From contig JAFYZT010000040.1 of NCBI GenBank assembly GCA_017548605.1, positions 310,001 to 374,000 on the forward strand: 64,000 nucleotides of DNA, in the 5' to 3' direction. The notes beneath the pieces are model-generated. The model saw only the letters and a list, made by a program, of their open reading frames with translations. It did no database searches and was not told where the DNA came from. The translations under genes and the position numbers were made by a program. Positions 35,318-44,200 of this stretch are shown piece after piece. Numbering within the stretch: position 1 is the stretch's first letter; each line of letters begins with the position of its first letter. The stretch comes from Prevotella sp. Lineage in GTDB: Bacteria > Bacteroidota > Bacteroidia > Bacteroidales > Bacteroidaceae.

Positions 35318-36532
35318 TCATTGTATATACTTCGTGCATAATTGTTCCAGCACGTCCTTGTGATGACCAGGAAGGATGATGTGGTGGTTGCCTATGGGAT
35401 GTGAAAAGAAATAGGAAGTTTGTGAGTGGTCAGCAAGTTGGACGAGCAGCTGGGTACGGCATAGGTCGGGCTTGTCCTGACATTCAATAAGTGAGCCTTC
35501 GGCAATGAATGAGCGCGAGAGGTCGCCGGACAGTTTGAAGATGGTGACTGGTCCTGGTGGCACATAGCCCCTTATGCCCACACCGATGCCCGACTCGAAA
35601 TGTGTATCCAGTTCAAAACGTTCCACCATGTTGAGCGGTATGGTGCAATGTGCAAAGATAATATGTCCCGACACGGTGTTGATGTTTGCAGGATTGGCTT
35701 GGAATCCCATAGTACCCGTTATAACCTGTGCTACTTTCATTGAAAGCATGGCCGGCACATCACCTTCACAGCCCGCCACGATGCCCTCAGCATTAAGCAT
35801 TGCCAAGGCCAGACAACCCGTGTTATGAACAGAAGTGAGTAAGTCAAAACAACGCAGGGTTAAACCCGCGAGGTGGTATTTTTCAACAATGGTTTTCAGG
35901 GCATGATAGATTTGGGCTGCCCCTTTGAGATTTGAGGCTTGAGATTTGTAGTGTGAGATTTGAGGCTTGAGATTGATGGGCAGTGTTTCAGGGGCTCTGT
36001 CGATGGCTGTCAGGAGTTCTTCCATGGGTACATCGACGAGTTCGATATTCAGTTGCTCAAACACTTTCTGTTTATCCGCATGGCTGGCAATGAGCCAGTC
36101 GGAAGGTTGACCGATGATGCCGAGGCGGCAGCCGGACAGAGAGTGGTATGCCTTCTCCACCCTCTCTAAAAGTTGTATACGATGGGTGATATATTGCGAT
36201 GTTCCATGAATGATTTCGCCCTCGCAACCTTTTTGGCGGAGGAAGGATAGAATCTCCATCGATGCGGCCAGAGAGTTACTCTTGCCAGAGGTGAGAAAGT
36301 AGAATGGATGGTGACTGCGCTGGCGCAGTTCATCGAACAGTTGGAGGAAGAGTCCTTCGGTGCCCCCCGTACGAACATAGATGATATTGAGCGGAGATTT
36401 GCCGTAGTCGATGAAATCAGCCCCCTTCCATTCAAAATCAAGATGCAGGCTGTCACGGAACTCATGGGTAGATTTGCTGACGGCTTCCTCGTCGTGCAAT
36501 GCTGACGTGAGAGTATAAATGGCGATGGACAT
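35318..36532 (-). CDS. FucI/AraA-like sugar isomerase-family protein
   Basis: 404 residues from ATG 36532 (MSIAIYTLTSALHDEEAV). The architecture is that of the L-fucose/L-arabinose isomerase superfamily: N-terminal Rossmann-like halves (IIYVRTGGTEG; GCRLGIIGQPSDWLIAS) and a C-terminal part with CLALAMLNAEGIVAGCEGDVPAMLSM and GHIIFAHCTIP. It is shorter than authentic FucI (about 590) and AraA (about 500), and the metal-ligand set is only partly recognisable, so the reaction is uncertain. Residues 187-203 (LKPQISHYKSQASNLKG) are encoded by a 14-bp tandem repeat and look inserted. The longer reading frame to 36670 only translates intergenic gagttac repeats. Confidence 0.8.
   Translation of the reverse strand: MSIAIYTLTSALHDEEAVSKSTHEFRDSLHLDFEWKGADFIDYGKSPLNIIYVRTGGTEGLFLQLFDELRQRSHHPFYFLTSGKSNSLAASMEILSFLRQKGCEGEIIHGTSQYITHRIQLLERVEKAYHSLSGCRLGIIGQPSDWLIASHADKQKVFEQLNIELVDVPMEELLTAIDRAPETLPINLKPQISHYKSQASNLKGAAQIYHALKTIVEKYHLAGLTLRCFDLLTSVHNTGCLALAMLNAEGIVAGCEGDVPAMLSMKVAQVITGTMGFQANPANINTVSGHIIFAHCTIPLNMVERFELDTHFESGIGVGIRGYVPPGPVTIFKLSGDLSRSFIAEGSLIECQDKPDLCRTQLLVQLADHSQTSYFFSHPIGNHHIILPGHHKDVLEQLCTKYIQ
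35927..35974. repeat. 14-bp tandem repeat (3.4 copies) inside the FucI/AraA-like gene
   Basis: Units gagatttgaggctt (35927), gagatttgtagtgt (35941), gagatttgaggctt (35955) and gagatt (35969). The unit length is not a multiple of three, but the total of 48 bp is, so the frame survives. Confidence 0.9.
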
Positions 36533-36588
36533 GATGAGTGATGAATTACGAGTTACGAGTGATGAGTTACGAGTGATGAGTGATGCAA
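36533..36588. repeat. gagttac/gagtgat array
   Basis: gatgagtgatgaattacgag and further gagtgat/gagttac units fill the gap between the FucI/AraA-like start codon and its TATTTTTG box (36593-36586), so they form the transcript leader. Confidence 0.8.
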
Positions 36589-36621
36589 AAATAAGGAAAA
36601 AGTTTGGAATAATCGATGATA

Positions 36622-36653
36622 TTTGGGGATATCCCACTTTTTTTGTACTTTTG
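36622..36653 (+). promoter_or_regulatory. Promoter of the zinc-ribbon gene
   Basis: TTTG (36622-36625) and TACTTTTG (36646-36653), spacer 20 bp; the ATG is 19 bp downstream. Confidence 0.7.
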
Positions 36654-36672
36654 TCCGTGTTCAACACCATTT

Positions 36673-36966
36673 ATGGCTTGGAAAAAGAAATACCGATGTG
36701 AGGCTTGCGGTTACGAGTGTGATTCGTATGAGGGGACAGGACTGTTCCGCCAGCATATCACTGCTGTAAGTTGCGACAACTGCCACACTGTTCAGCAACT
36801 GGTGGTGGGAGGTGTTATTGGAGACTTAGCCCCCTCATTCAACAGCGAGGTAGGTCGTTTGTGTCTTCGGTGCGGCAGTACGTCGATACATATCTGGGAC
36901 AAGCAGACCTGTCCACGTTGTGGCGGACGAATGACGTATACGGGTGAGCGTGAATTCTGGTCATGA
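36673..36966 (+). CDS. Small double zinc-ribbon protein
   Basis: 97 residues from ATG 36673 (MAWKKKYRCEACGYECDSY). Four CxxC knuckles (C9/C12, C34/C37, C64/C67, C80/C83) can form two zinc ribbons, the second being CLRCGSTSIHIWDKQTCPRCGG. No signal peptide, so cytoplasmic. Such small ribbon proteins bind nucleic acid or protein partners; I recognise no specific family. It is monocistronic with a promoter just upstream and a hairpin downstream. Confidence 0.82.
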   Translation: MAWKKKYRCEACGYECDSYEGTGLFRQHITAVSCDNCHTVQQLVVGGVIGDLAPSFNSEVGRLCLRCGSTSIHIWDKQTCPRCGGRMTYTGEREFWS

Positions 36967-37013
36967 AAGAAAGACTAAAAGGAAAAAAGGCATATTATAC
37001 TGGAGATATAAAA

Positions 37014-37037
37014 ATGTCACGTCTCCCGACGTGACAT
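37014..37037. terminator. Perfect hairpin after the zinc-ribbon gene
   Basis: A 10-bp stem ATGTCACGTC / GACGTGACAT with a 4-nt loop, 48 bp after the stop. The T-tract is only good on the minus strand (TTTTATATC), so termination on the plus strand is uncertain. The rest of the gap 36967-37353 is AT-rich and holds the GH43 promoter region. Confidence 0.55.
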
Positions 37038-37202
37038 TCCAAAATTCTAACAAAGCGATATTATACCTATTACTAATACTAATATAAACTAAAATTACGC
37101 ATCATCAATGATAAAATCATTCTAAATATTATTCGACAAATCTGCTGATATTCATTTTTCGATTGCAAAGATAATACATATTGGAATAATAGTCTTTTTT
37201 TC

Positions 37203-37252
37203 TTGTTACAACCAATTTGCAAATTGTAACAAAAGTAAAAATGCTACATTTG
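37203..37252 (+). promoter_or_regulatory. GH43 promoter with a TTGTTACAA/TTGTAACAA inverted repeat
   Basis: TACATTTG at 37245-37252, preceded by TTG at 37224-37226 (spacer 18 bp). The -33 region is inside a perfect 9-bp inverted repeat, TTGTTACAA (37203-37211) and TTGTAACAA (37224-37232). An activator site at this place would fit control by the HTCS encoded at 41236. Confidence 0.5.
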
Positions 37253-37353
37253 AGCAAGGTTTTGGGAACAACCATGAACCTTATTAATATAAAAAACAAT
37301 AAATTTGCAAACAGAAACAACAAATCTTTATTCATATGGTAAAACGTAACAGG

Positions 37354-39399
37354 ATGAGAAAAAACATCATCACCCTCCTTTTGATGGGTCTTTCGCTGCC
37401 CTCTATGGCTCAGAACCCCATCATCCGCGACCAGTTCACCGCCGACCCCACCGCCCGTGTGTTTAACGGCAAGGTGTACCTTTATCCCTCGCATGACATT
37501 ATGCCTCCTGAGGGCCAACGTCAGGACTGGTTTTGTATGGCCGACTATCACGTGTTTTCATCGGCCAACCTGACCGATTGGACTGACCACGGAATGATTG
37601 TCAGTCAGGAAACTGTGCCCTGGGGCAACCCTACAGGTTATTCGATGTGGGCACCCGACTGCGTGTTTAAGAACGGCAAATACTACTTCTATTTCCCCAA
37701 TGCCCCCAAGAGCGGGCGTGGTTTTGCCATCGGCGTGGCCACAGCCGACCGTCCTGAAGGACCATTCACCTGTCTGGCAGAGCCCATCAAGGGTGTTACA
37801 GGCATTGACCCTTGCGTTCTCATCGACGATGATGGCCAAGCTTACATCTACTGGTCAGGCATGGGTATCCGCGGTGCCCGGTTAAAGAGCAACATGACCG
37901 AGCTTGCCGATCCTCTTACGGAGGTACGTATGCCCCGCCGTCCCGATGCCAACGGCAATGCCGGTCCCCAGATGCCCCCGATGATGGTAGGTGGCGAGGA
38001 AATGAAAGGACTGCCCGAAGGATTCAAGGAAGGACCTTTCGCCTTCAAACGTGGTAACTGGTATTACCTCACCTTCCCATGGGTACGTTCAAAGGAAGGA
38101 ACACCCGGTAACGGTACTGAGACTCTGGCCTATGCCATGTCGAAGAGTCCGTTGGGTCCCTGGGACTTCAAAGGAATCATCATGGCCGAGCACGACAATG
38201 GCTGTTGGACCAATCACCACAGTATATTGGAATACAAAGGACAGTGGTACATCTTTTACCATCGCAACTATTTCTCACCCAGTGACGACAAACGTCGTTC
38301 CGCCTGCATCGAAAAAGTGTCGTTCAATGCTGACGGCACCATTCAAGAAGTGAAGGAGACATTACGTGGCGTAGGTATCAACCAAGCCACTGAGAAGATA
38401 GAGATTGACCGCTACAGCGAGGCCAGCGACGGCGTAACGGCAGCATTGATTGACGCCACGCACGTCTTCCGCAGTCTTGCAGCCGCGTTACCTTCAAAAG
38501 GCAGTTGGATACGCTATGCCGACGTAGATTTCAGTTGTCTTACCGAAGGCTACGTGATTGTTAATGCCATGGCCAACGAAAATACCGAGTTCTATCTGCG
38601 CGAGAAGAGTGCCACAGGCAAGGTGATTGCCAAGATACCGATGACCGTGAAGAGCGAGCAAGGCCCGTTCCGTCGAGATATGAGCGGCCAATGGCTCACG
38701 CTGACAGCTCCGTTGGAATATACACCCAGCGGTGTTACCGATGTGGTGGTGACCTGTGAGCAGGCAGGCATGAGCATTAACTGGGTACAGTTTAAGAATC
38801 GTCCGAAGTATTTCTCCCCCGCAAGCGGTGCCTCAAGCACTCCCGATGACAACGGTTTCATCCGCAGATGGATGTTGTTGGAGCCTATCAAGCAAGATAT
38901 CCGCTCGAATATCGTCTTCACTGACACCTGGTTGCGCGATGTATTCTCGAAGACCTATTTCAAGGACCAGTATACTGTAGTGCCCACCAATGGTCAGAAA
39001 GTGACAGTCGACAAGCAGAACCTTGCCTGGCACGCCCTCGAGAGCGAGAACTACAATGTGAAATTGTTCCGCTTTGCTGAGAAATGGGGTGACCAAACCT
39101 ACGGCTCACTGTTCTGGGGCGTAACCATCATTGACTGTCCCGAAGAAATCCGCAATGTTCGCCTGGCAGCCGGCAGCAACGGAGCCTCGATGTGGTGGCT
39201 CAATGGCGAAGAAGTGTTATTGCTCTCGGGTGACCGCCGAATGGTGGTTGACGATGGTATGTCGAACCGTCTGACGCTGAAAAAAGGACGTAATATCCTC
39301 CGCTGCTCTGTGGTCAACGGCCCCGGTCTGAGCGATTTCTGCGTCAGGTTCCTCGACGAGAAAGGCAATCCAGTAAAAAACTTACGAATTACGAATTAG
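37354..39399 (+). CDS. GH43 glycoside hydrolase with CBM6-like and C-terminal domains
   Basis: 681 residues, signal peptide MRKNIITLLLMGLSLPSMAQ; an in-frame ATG at 37336 would add six residues. The five-bladed propeller residues are visible: base D31 in FTADPTA, pKa-modulating D152 in TGIDPCV and acid E226 in FKEGPFAF. A CBM6-type domain follows at about 370-490 (WIRYADVDFS to SINWVQFKN), then a C-terminal beta-rich domain of about 170 residues (NIVFTDTWLRDVFS to FCVRFLDEKG) that I do not recognise. Family activities include alpha-L-arabinofuranosidase and beta-xylosidase. The last residues (LRITN) and the stop are encoded by an acgaattacgaattagg repeat. Followed 88 bp later by a second GH43 gene. 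Confidence 0.9.
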   Translation: MRKNIITLLLMGLSLPSMAQNPIIRDQFTADPTARVFNGKVYLYPSHDIMPPEGQRQDWFCMADYHVFSSANLTDWTDHGMIVSQETVPWGNPTGYSMWAPDCVFKNGKYYFYFPNAPKSGRGFAIGVATADRPEGPFTCLAEPIKGVTGIDPCVLIDDDGQAYIYWSGMGIRGARLKSNMTELADPLTEVRMPRRPDANGNAGPQMPPMMVGGEEMKGLPEGFKEGPFAFKRGNWYYLTFPWVRSKEGTPGNGTETLAYAMSKSPLGPWDFKGIIMAEHDNGCWTNHHSILEYKGQWYIFYHRNYFSPSDDKRRSACIEKVSFNADGTIQEVKETLRGVGINQATEKIEIDRYSEASDGVTAALIDATHVFRSLAAALPSKGSWIRYADVDFSCLTEGYVIVNAMANENTEFYLREKSATGKVIAKIPMTVKSEQGPFRRDMSGQWLTLTAPLEYTPSGVTDVVVTCEQAGMSINWVQFKNRPKYFSPASGASSTPDDNGFIRRWMLLEPIKQDIRSNIVFTDTWLRDVFSKTYFKDQYTVVPTNGQKVTVDKQNLAWHALESENYNVKLFRFAEKWGDQTYGSLFWGVTIIDCPEEIRNVRLAAGSNGASMWWLNGEEVLLLSGDRRMVVDDGMSNRLTLKKGRNILRCSVVNGPGLSDFCVRFLDEKGNPVKNLRITN

Positions 39400-39482
39400 G
39401 AATAACGAATTTGGAATTATTCAATGAACATTCTATATCGCTAGCGATAATTCAACATTCCACGTTCAACATACAACATTTT
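39380..39482. repeat. acgaattacgaatt array and inverted ttgaatgttgaat element
   Basis: cttacgaattacgaattagg onward (39384-39420) includes the GH43 stop codon. Then the inverse complement of the element seen at 13297 and 47444 (ttcaacattccacgttcaac, with the small hairpin TATCGCTAGCGATA at 39436-39449) fills the gap to the next ATG. Confidence 0.75.
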
Positions 39483-39487
39483 AAGAC

Positions 39488-40933
39488 ATGAAGAGAAGAC
39501 ATACTATTTTGGCGGCCTTGAGTATGGTGTTAGCCGCCAATGCCCAGATAGGACAGCCCTACATCCACGACCCCTCAACCATTGCCGAGTGTGACGGCAA
39601 GTATTATACTTTCGGCACCGGCGGCGGTGGTCTGATTTCTGAAGACGGCTGGTCATGGCACAGTGGAGCTGAGCGCCCCGGTGGTGGTGCCGCCCCCGAC
39701 GTATTGAAGATTGGCGACCGTTATCTTGTTATCTACGGAGCTACTGGCGGTGGTCTCGGTGGTGGTCACAACGGCCGTATCCTCACGATGTGGAACAAAA
39801 CCCTCGACCCCAAGTCGCCCGATTTCAAATATACCGATGCTATTGAGGTATGTTCCTCCGACGGTATGGAAGACCAAGATGCCATTGACCCCGGTATGTT
39901 GCTCGACCCCGTGACCGGTCGTCTGTGGGTGAGCTATGGCACCTATTTCGGCACCATCCGCCTTATCGAACTTGACCCTGCAACGGGTGAGCGTGTGAAG
40001 GGCAATGTGGAGAAAGACATCGCCATTGACTGCGAGGCCACCGACCTGATTTACCGTAACGGTTGGTATTACTTGTTAGGCACTCACGGCACCTGCTGCG
40101 ATGGCGTCAATTCCACCTATAACATCGTTGTGGGCCGCTCACGCAGCGTGGAAGGTCCCTATAAAGACAATGTGGACCGTGACATGTTCCATGGTGGTGG
40201 CAGAATGGTTATCGCTGCCGGCGACCGTGTGTGCGGTCCCGGTCATTTCGGCCGTACCATCATCGATGACGGCATAGAGATTATGTCGTGCCATTATGAG
40301 GCCGACTTCGAACAAGGAGGTCGTAGCGTGCTCGGTATCCGTCCTTTGTTATGGAAGAATGACTGGCCTGTGGCCGGTGAGCGTTTCAAGGAAGGAGTAT
40401 ATGCTATCGAATCAGAGCGCCGTGGTTATTCCCTTGAGTTGGCAGTAGACTTCGTAAGAATGGAGCAGCAGCGTCAACGTTTCTGGCAGATGGATCCCAA
40501 CGAGCCTGTCGTGCCTGTAGCCAATCAGACGTTGGACCAAGTCAAAGGCAGTTGGCCGCAAGGAGAGATTGGCGTTCGTTGCGGCGACTATATGTTCCGT
40601 CCGCACCAGTTATGGCACGTCACGCCACGTCCAGATGCCGGCGGCTATCTCGGAGGTCCTCTGTACAGCATTACGATAGAAGGTACCGACCGTGCCCTTA
40701 CTGCAACATCCAACCTTGAACTGACCACACGCAGTTACGACGGTAGCAAGGAACAGCTGTGGCGCATTGAGCAAGCCACCGACGGCACGTTCCGCATCAT
40801 GCCTTATGTCATTCCTGGACAACAGGGCACTAACAGCCGCTATTGTCTCTATTCTGCCGGCGACAGCACGCCCACCTTGGCGGAATGGGATTTCAGTAGT
40901 GACAATTCAAAATGGAATTTCAAGAAAGATTAA
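39488..40933 (+). CDS. GH43 arabinan endo-1,5-alpha-L-arabinosidase-like, with ricin-like C-terminus
   Basis: 481 residues, signal peptide MKRRHTILAALSMVLAANAQ. Propeller catalytic triad: D28 in YIHDPST, D134 in DAIDPGM and E183 in DCEATDL, with the GHFGRTI-x-SCHYE segment typical of endo-arabinanases and their relatives. The C-terminal ~130 residues (from about 340) look like a ricin/beta-trefoil lectin domain (RFWQMDP, HQLWHVTP, EQLWRIEQATDGTFRI, SKWNFKK). Inferred to be a secreted or periplasmic enzyme cutting arabinan or releasing arabino-oligosaccharides. It is the second gene of the GH43 pair and ends at a terminator. Confidence 0.9.
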   Translation: MKRRHTILAALSMVLAANAQIGQPYIHDPSTIAECDGKYYTFGTGGGGLISEDGWSWHSGAERPGGGAAPDVLKIGDRYLVIYGATGGGLGGGHNGRILTMWNKTLDPKSPDFKYTDAIEVCSSDGMEDQDAIDPGMLLDPVTGRLWVSYGTYFGTIRLIELDPATGERVKGNVEKDIAIDCEATDLIYRNGWYYLLGTHGTCCDGVNSTYNIVVGRSRSVEGPYKDNVDRDMFHGGGRMVIAAGDRVCGPGHFGRTIIDDGIEIMSCHYEADFEQGGRSVLGIRPLLWKNDWPVAGERFKEGVYAIESERRGYSLELAVDFVRMEQQRQRFWQMDPNEPVVPVANQTLDQVKGSWPQGEIGVRCGDYMFRPHQLWHVTPRPDAGGYLGGPLYSITIEGTDRALTATSNLELTTRSYDGSKEQLWRIEQATDGTFRIMPYVIPGQQGTNSRYCLYSAGDSTPTLAEWDFSSDNSKWNFKKD

Positions 40934-40947
40934 GACATCTTCACCAA

Positions 40948-40971
40948 CCCCTCCCTCGGGAGGGGTTTTTT
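40948..40971 (+). terminator. Rho-independent terminator
   Basis: CCCCTCCC-tc-GGGAGGGG followed by TTTTTT. The stem resembles the intergenic palindromic family, so a copy of that element may serve as the GH43 terminator here. The rest of 40972-41123 shows nothing recognisable. Confidence 0.85.
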
Positions 40972-41123
40972 ATTATACCAGATTACGAAAAACATCGGAT
41001 TGGACTGCTTATTCTAAATATCTTCAAATTTCACTAATTGCTGACGAAATTCTCCAACAATTCATTCTAAAATTCACTAATTACACCAATTGGCGTAACG
41101 AATCATATTTTTAACATTACATT

Positions 41124-41155
41124 TTTGTCTAAATAAAAAAAAACGTTTAACTTTG
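41124..41155 (+). promoter_or_regulatory. Promoter of the HTCS gene
   Basis: TTTG (41124-41127) and TAACTTTG (41148-41155), spacer 20 bp; leader about 75 nt. Confidence 0.7.
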
Positions 41156-41235
41156 CATAACATTTTAACGGCGATTACAATCACATAGAGATTCTCCATA
41201 TCTCTTATCAGTGATATTTATACCTAAGAAGCACG

Positions 41236-44200
41236 ATGAAGCAGTTATTAATATCTATTGCACTACTATTGTCTTTTTCCGTATGCTCATTCGCGCAGAC
41301 GGGGCGTTTATTTGATGCCAACCAACAATTATCCAGCAGTTTCGTCAATCAGGTATATCTTGACAATGACGGTTACATCTGGGCCGCTACGCGCAATGGC
41401 CTGAACCGTTACGATGGTTATCAGTTTGTTATCCTGAAGAAGGAGAATGAACTGTATAACGAGATGGCCAGCAACTACGTGAACTGTTTTCTGCAAGACA
41501 GGAACGGCTTGATCTATTTAGGCATGTGGGGACATTTGCAGACCTACGACGGTCAGTCGTTCAAAAATGTATCTGTGAAAGCCATCGACCCTAACAATAG
41601 TAGTTGTTTTATCACCTGTTTTCTTGAGCGCAAGAACGGCGAGGTGTGGGCTGGCACGTCGGGTGCTGGAGTTCTTAAGATAGACGACCGTGAGCACGCC
41701 CACCAAGTGAGCAATTCCCTTAAGAACATCCACACAGTAAATGACATGGCCGAAGACAAGTTAGGTCATCTGTGGATTGTGACTCGGGATAACGGTCTGT
41801 TAGAATACGACGGTCGTCAAGCCATCTCCTATTTTACCGAAGCCCCTTTACGCACGTCATTGCACCGTGTGTGCGTGTCTCCTTCGGGACAAGTATATGT
41901 AGGCACCACCAATGATGGTCTATATGTTCGCAAGGGCCAACAGTTCAAACATATTGACAACACAGGCAGTAAGCCTATATCCGCCCTATATTTCAACCGC
42001 CGTGGCGAATTGATGATTGGTTACGATGGTGGAGGCTTAGGCATCTATGACCCCAAGAGCGGCCAACTTGTGGACAACCCCTATTACAGCACAGACATCG
42101 ACCTGTCGGCCACAAAGATTTATTCCATCACTGAAGACCGCATTGGCAACATCTGGTTTGGTTTGTTGCAGAAAGGCTTGTACATGCAGCCTGGTACCCC
42201 TCCCGGTTTCGGCTATATGGGTTACAAGTTGGGTGACCGCAACAAGATTGGCTCCGCGTGTGTCATCAGCACCCTCATTGACAGTCATGGCCGAATCTGG
42301 ATAGGCACCGACAAAGATGGTCTCTATTGTTGTTCACAGGACCAACAGCTCATTAAGCACTACAAAGACGGTTTTCCCGAGTCGGTCTTAACAATAGCAG
42401 AAGACCGTAACGGGCATATTTGGATTGGTTCCTATAACCAAGGCGGCGGATGGATAGACCCCTCTACCACCGCCTATCACCCCTACCCTTTCACGCAGGA
42501 AAACCTGAGCATTTTCGACATCTGCATTGATGCCACCAACCGTGTATGGATGGGCACCCATCGTTTTGGATTGCTGATGTTAGACCAAAGCACCAACCAA
42601 ATTACCTCCTACACAAAAAAAGAAAATGCTGAGAAGGACAGGAAGGTAAACAGCATCACCAACGACTATATTTCGCAGATTTCCATCTCTCCCGACGGTC
42701 ACCGCCTATACGCTGCCACCACAATGGGTCTTTGCTGTTTGGATATTTCAACAGGCAGTTGGACCAGTTTCTTCGGCCAGAATAGTCCAAACTACGGCAC
42801 TCCCGTGCGTATAGCCCGGGAATATAGCGGCAAGTTATGGGTTGGTACCAATGACGGTCTGTACGTCTACGACCCATCTTCAAAACAACTGAAGCTCTAC
42901 AGTGAGGAAAAAGGTCTTTCCGACAATGGTATTGCCTCCATAGAGCAAGACCGACAAGGCCGATTGTGGATAGGTACCGACCATGGTTTGCGTTGCCATG
43001 ACCCCAAGACAAAGGAAACCCATAACTATTTCATTGACAACGGTTTACAATCGAACGAATTTTCCGACGGTGCTTCCACCGTTTCTCCCCAAGGCATCAT
43101 GCTCTTTGGCGGTGTGGGTGGTATCACCTGGTTCACTCCAGGAAACATCACCGATAGCAAATGGGATGCCACGGTAGAGTTGAGTCGTTTCTGCATCAAC
43201 GGTCAGCCTGTAAACAGGAACACACTCTCCGGTAGTTACCACATCACCGATACTACCATCATTGCGAGCACCCGTTTCGACCTTAGCTACCACGACAACT
43301 CATTTACCATCCAGCTATCGACTCTTACTTATGATAACCCCGAGCATATCACCTATCTTTATAGCATCAACAACGAGCCCTACCTGCGACTGCAGCCCGG
43401 TGCCAACGAATTGATGTTCACTCACCTGTCGCCTGGCACCTATCGTTTCCGGGTCAAAGCCGAACGCAATGGTATTGAGACTCCCGAGCGAGAGTTTACC
43501 GTGGTGATACACAGTCCATGGTATCGCAGTACTTTGGCTTACCTTTTCTATCTGCTCGCCATAGGTCTGGCTATCTGGCAATACCTTCGTTTACGCAACC
43601 GTAAGGAGCAAGACCGACTGCGCATGCAGGAGCATATCCACGCCGAAGAGATGAGTGATGCGAAGTTGCGTTTCTTTATGAATATCAGCCATGAGATACG
43701 CACGCCTATGACGCTAATCATCACTCCCCTGCTCTCACTTATCAAACAAGAGAAAAATGCCCAAAAGAAGAGCGTATTGCAGACCATCAAACGTAACGGT
43801 GAGCGTATTCTCCATCTCATCAACCAGATGATGGACCTCAGGAAGATAGACCAAGGTCAGATGGTGATGCATATGTCGAAGACCGACCTTATCCCCTTCA
43901 TCAACGAGTTGTACAGTCTGTTTGAACTTCAGGCAAAGAATAAGGGCATTCATCTGTCATTGGAATGCGACAGTGACAGTCTTCCCATCTGGATAGACCG
44001 TCAGAATTTTGACAAGGTAGTGATGAATATTCTTTCAAACGCCTTCAAGTTCACGCCTACAGGCGGCAATATCGCTATCCGCGTTACTCACGACGAGAAA
44101 GAAGCACGCATCGCCATCAGTGATGACGGAGAGAAGATACCTGAAAACCAATTGTCGAAGATTTTCGAGCGATTCTACCAGACAGACTCCACTATCAACG

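Noticed and set aside
36533-36670. N-terminal extension of the FucI/AraA-like protein
   Set aside because: The extra residues (SLVTRNSSL-type) are a translation of the gagttac array and overlap the divergent zinc-ribbon promoter.
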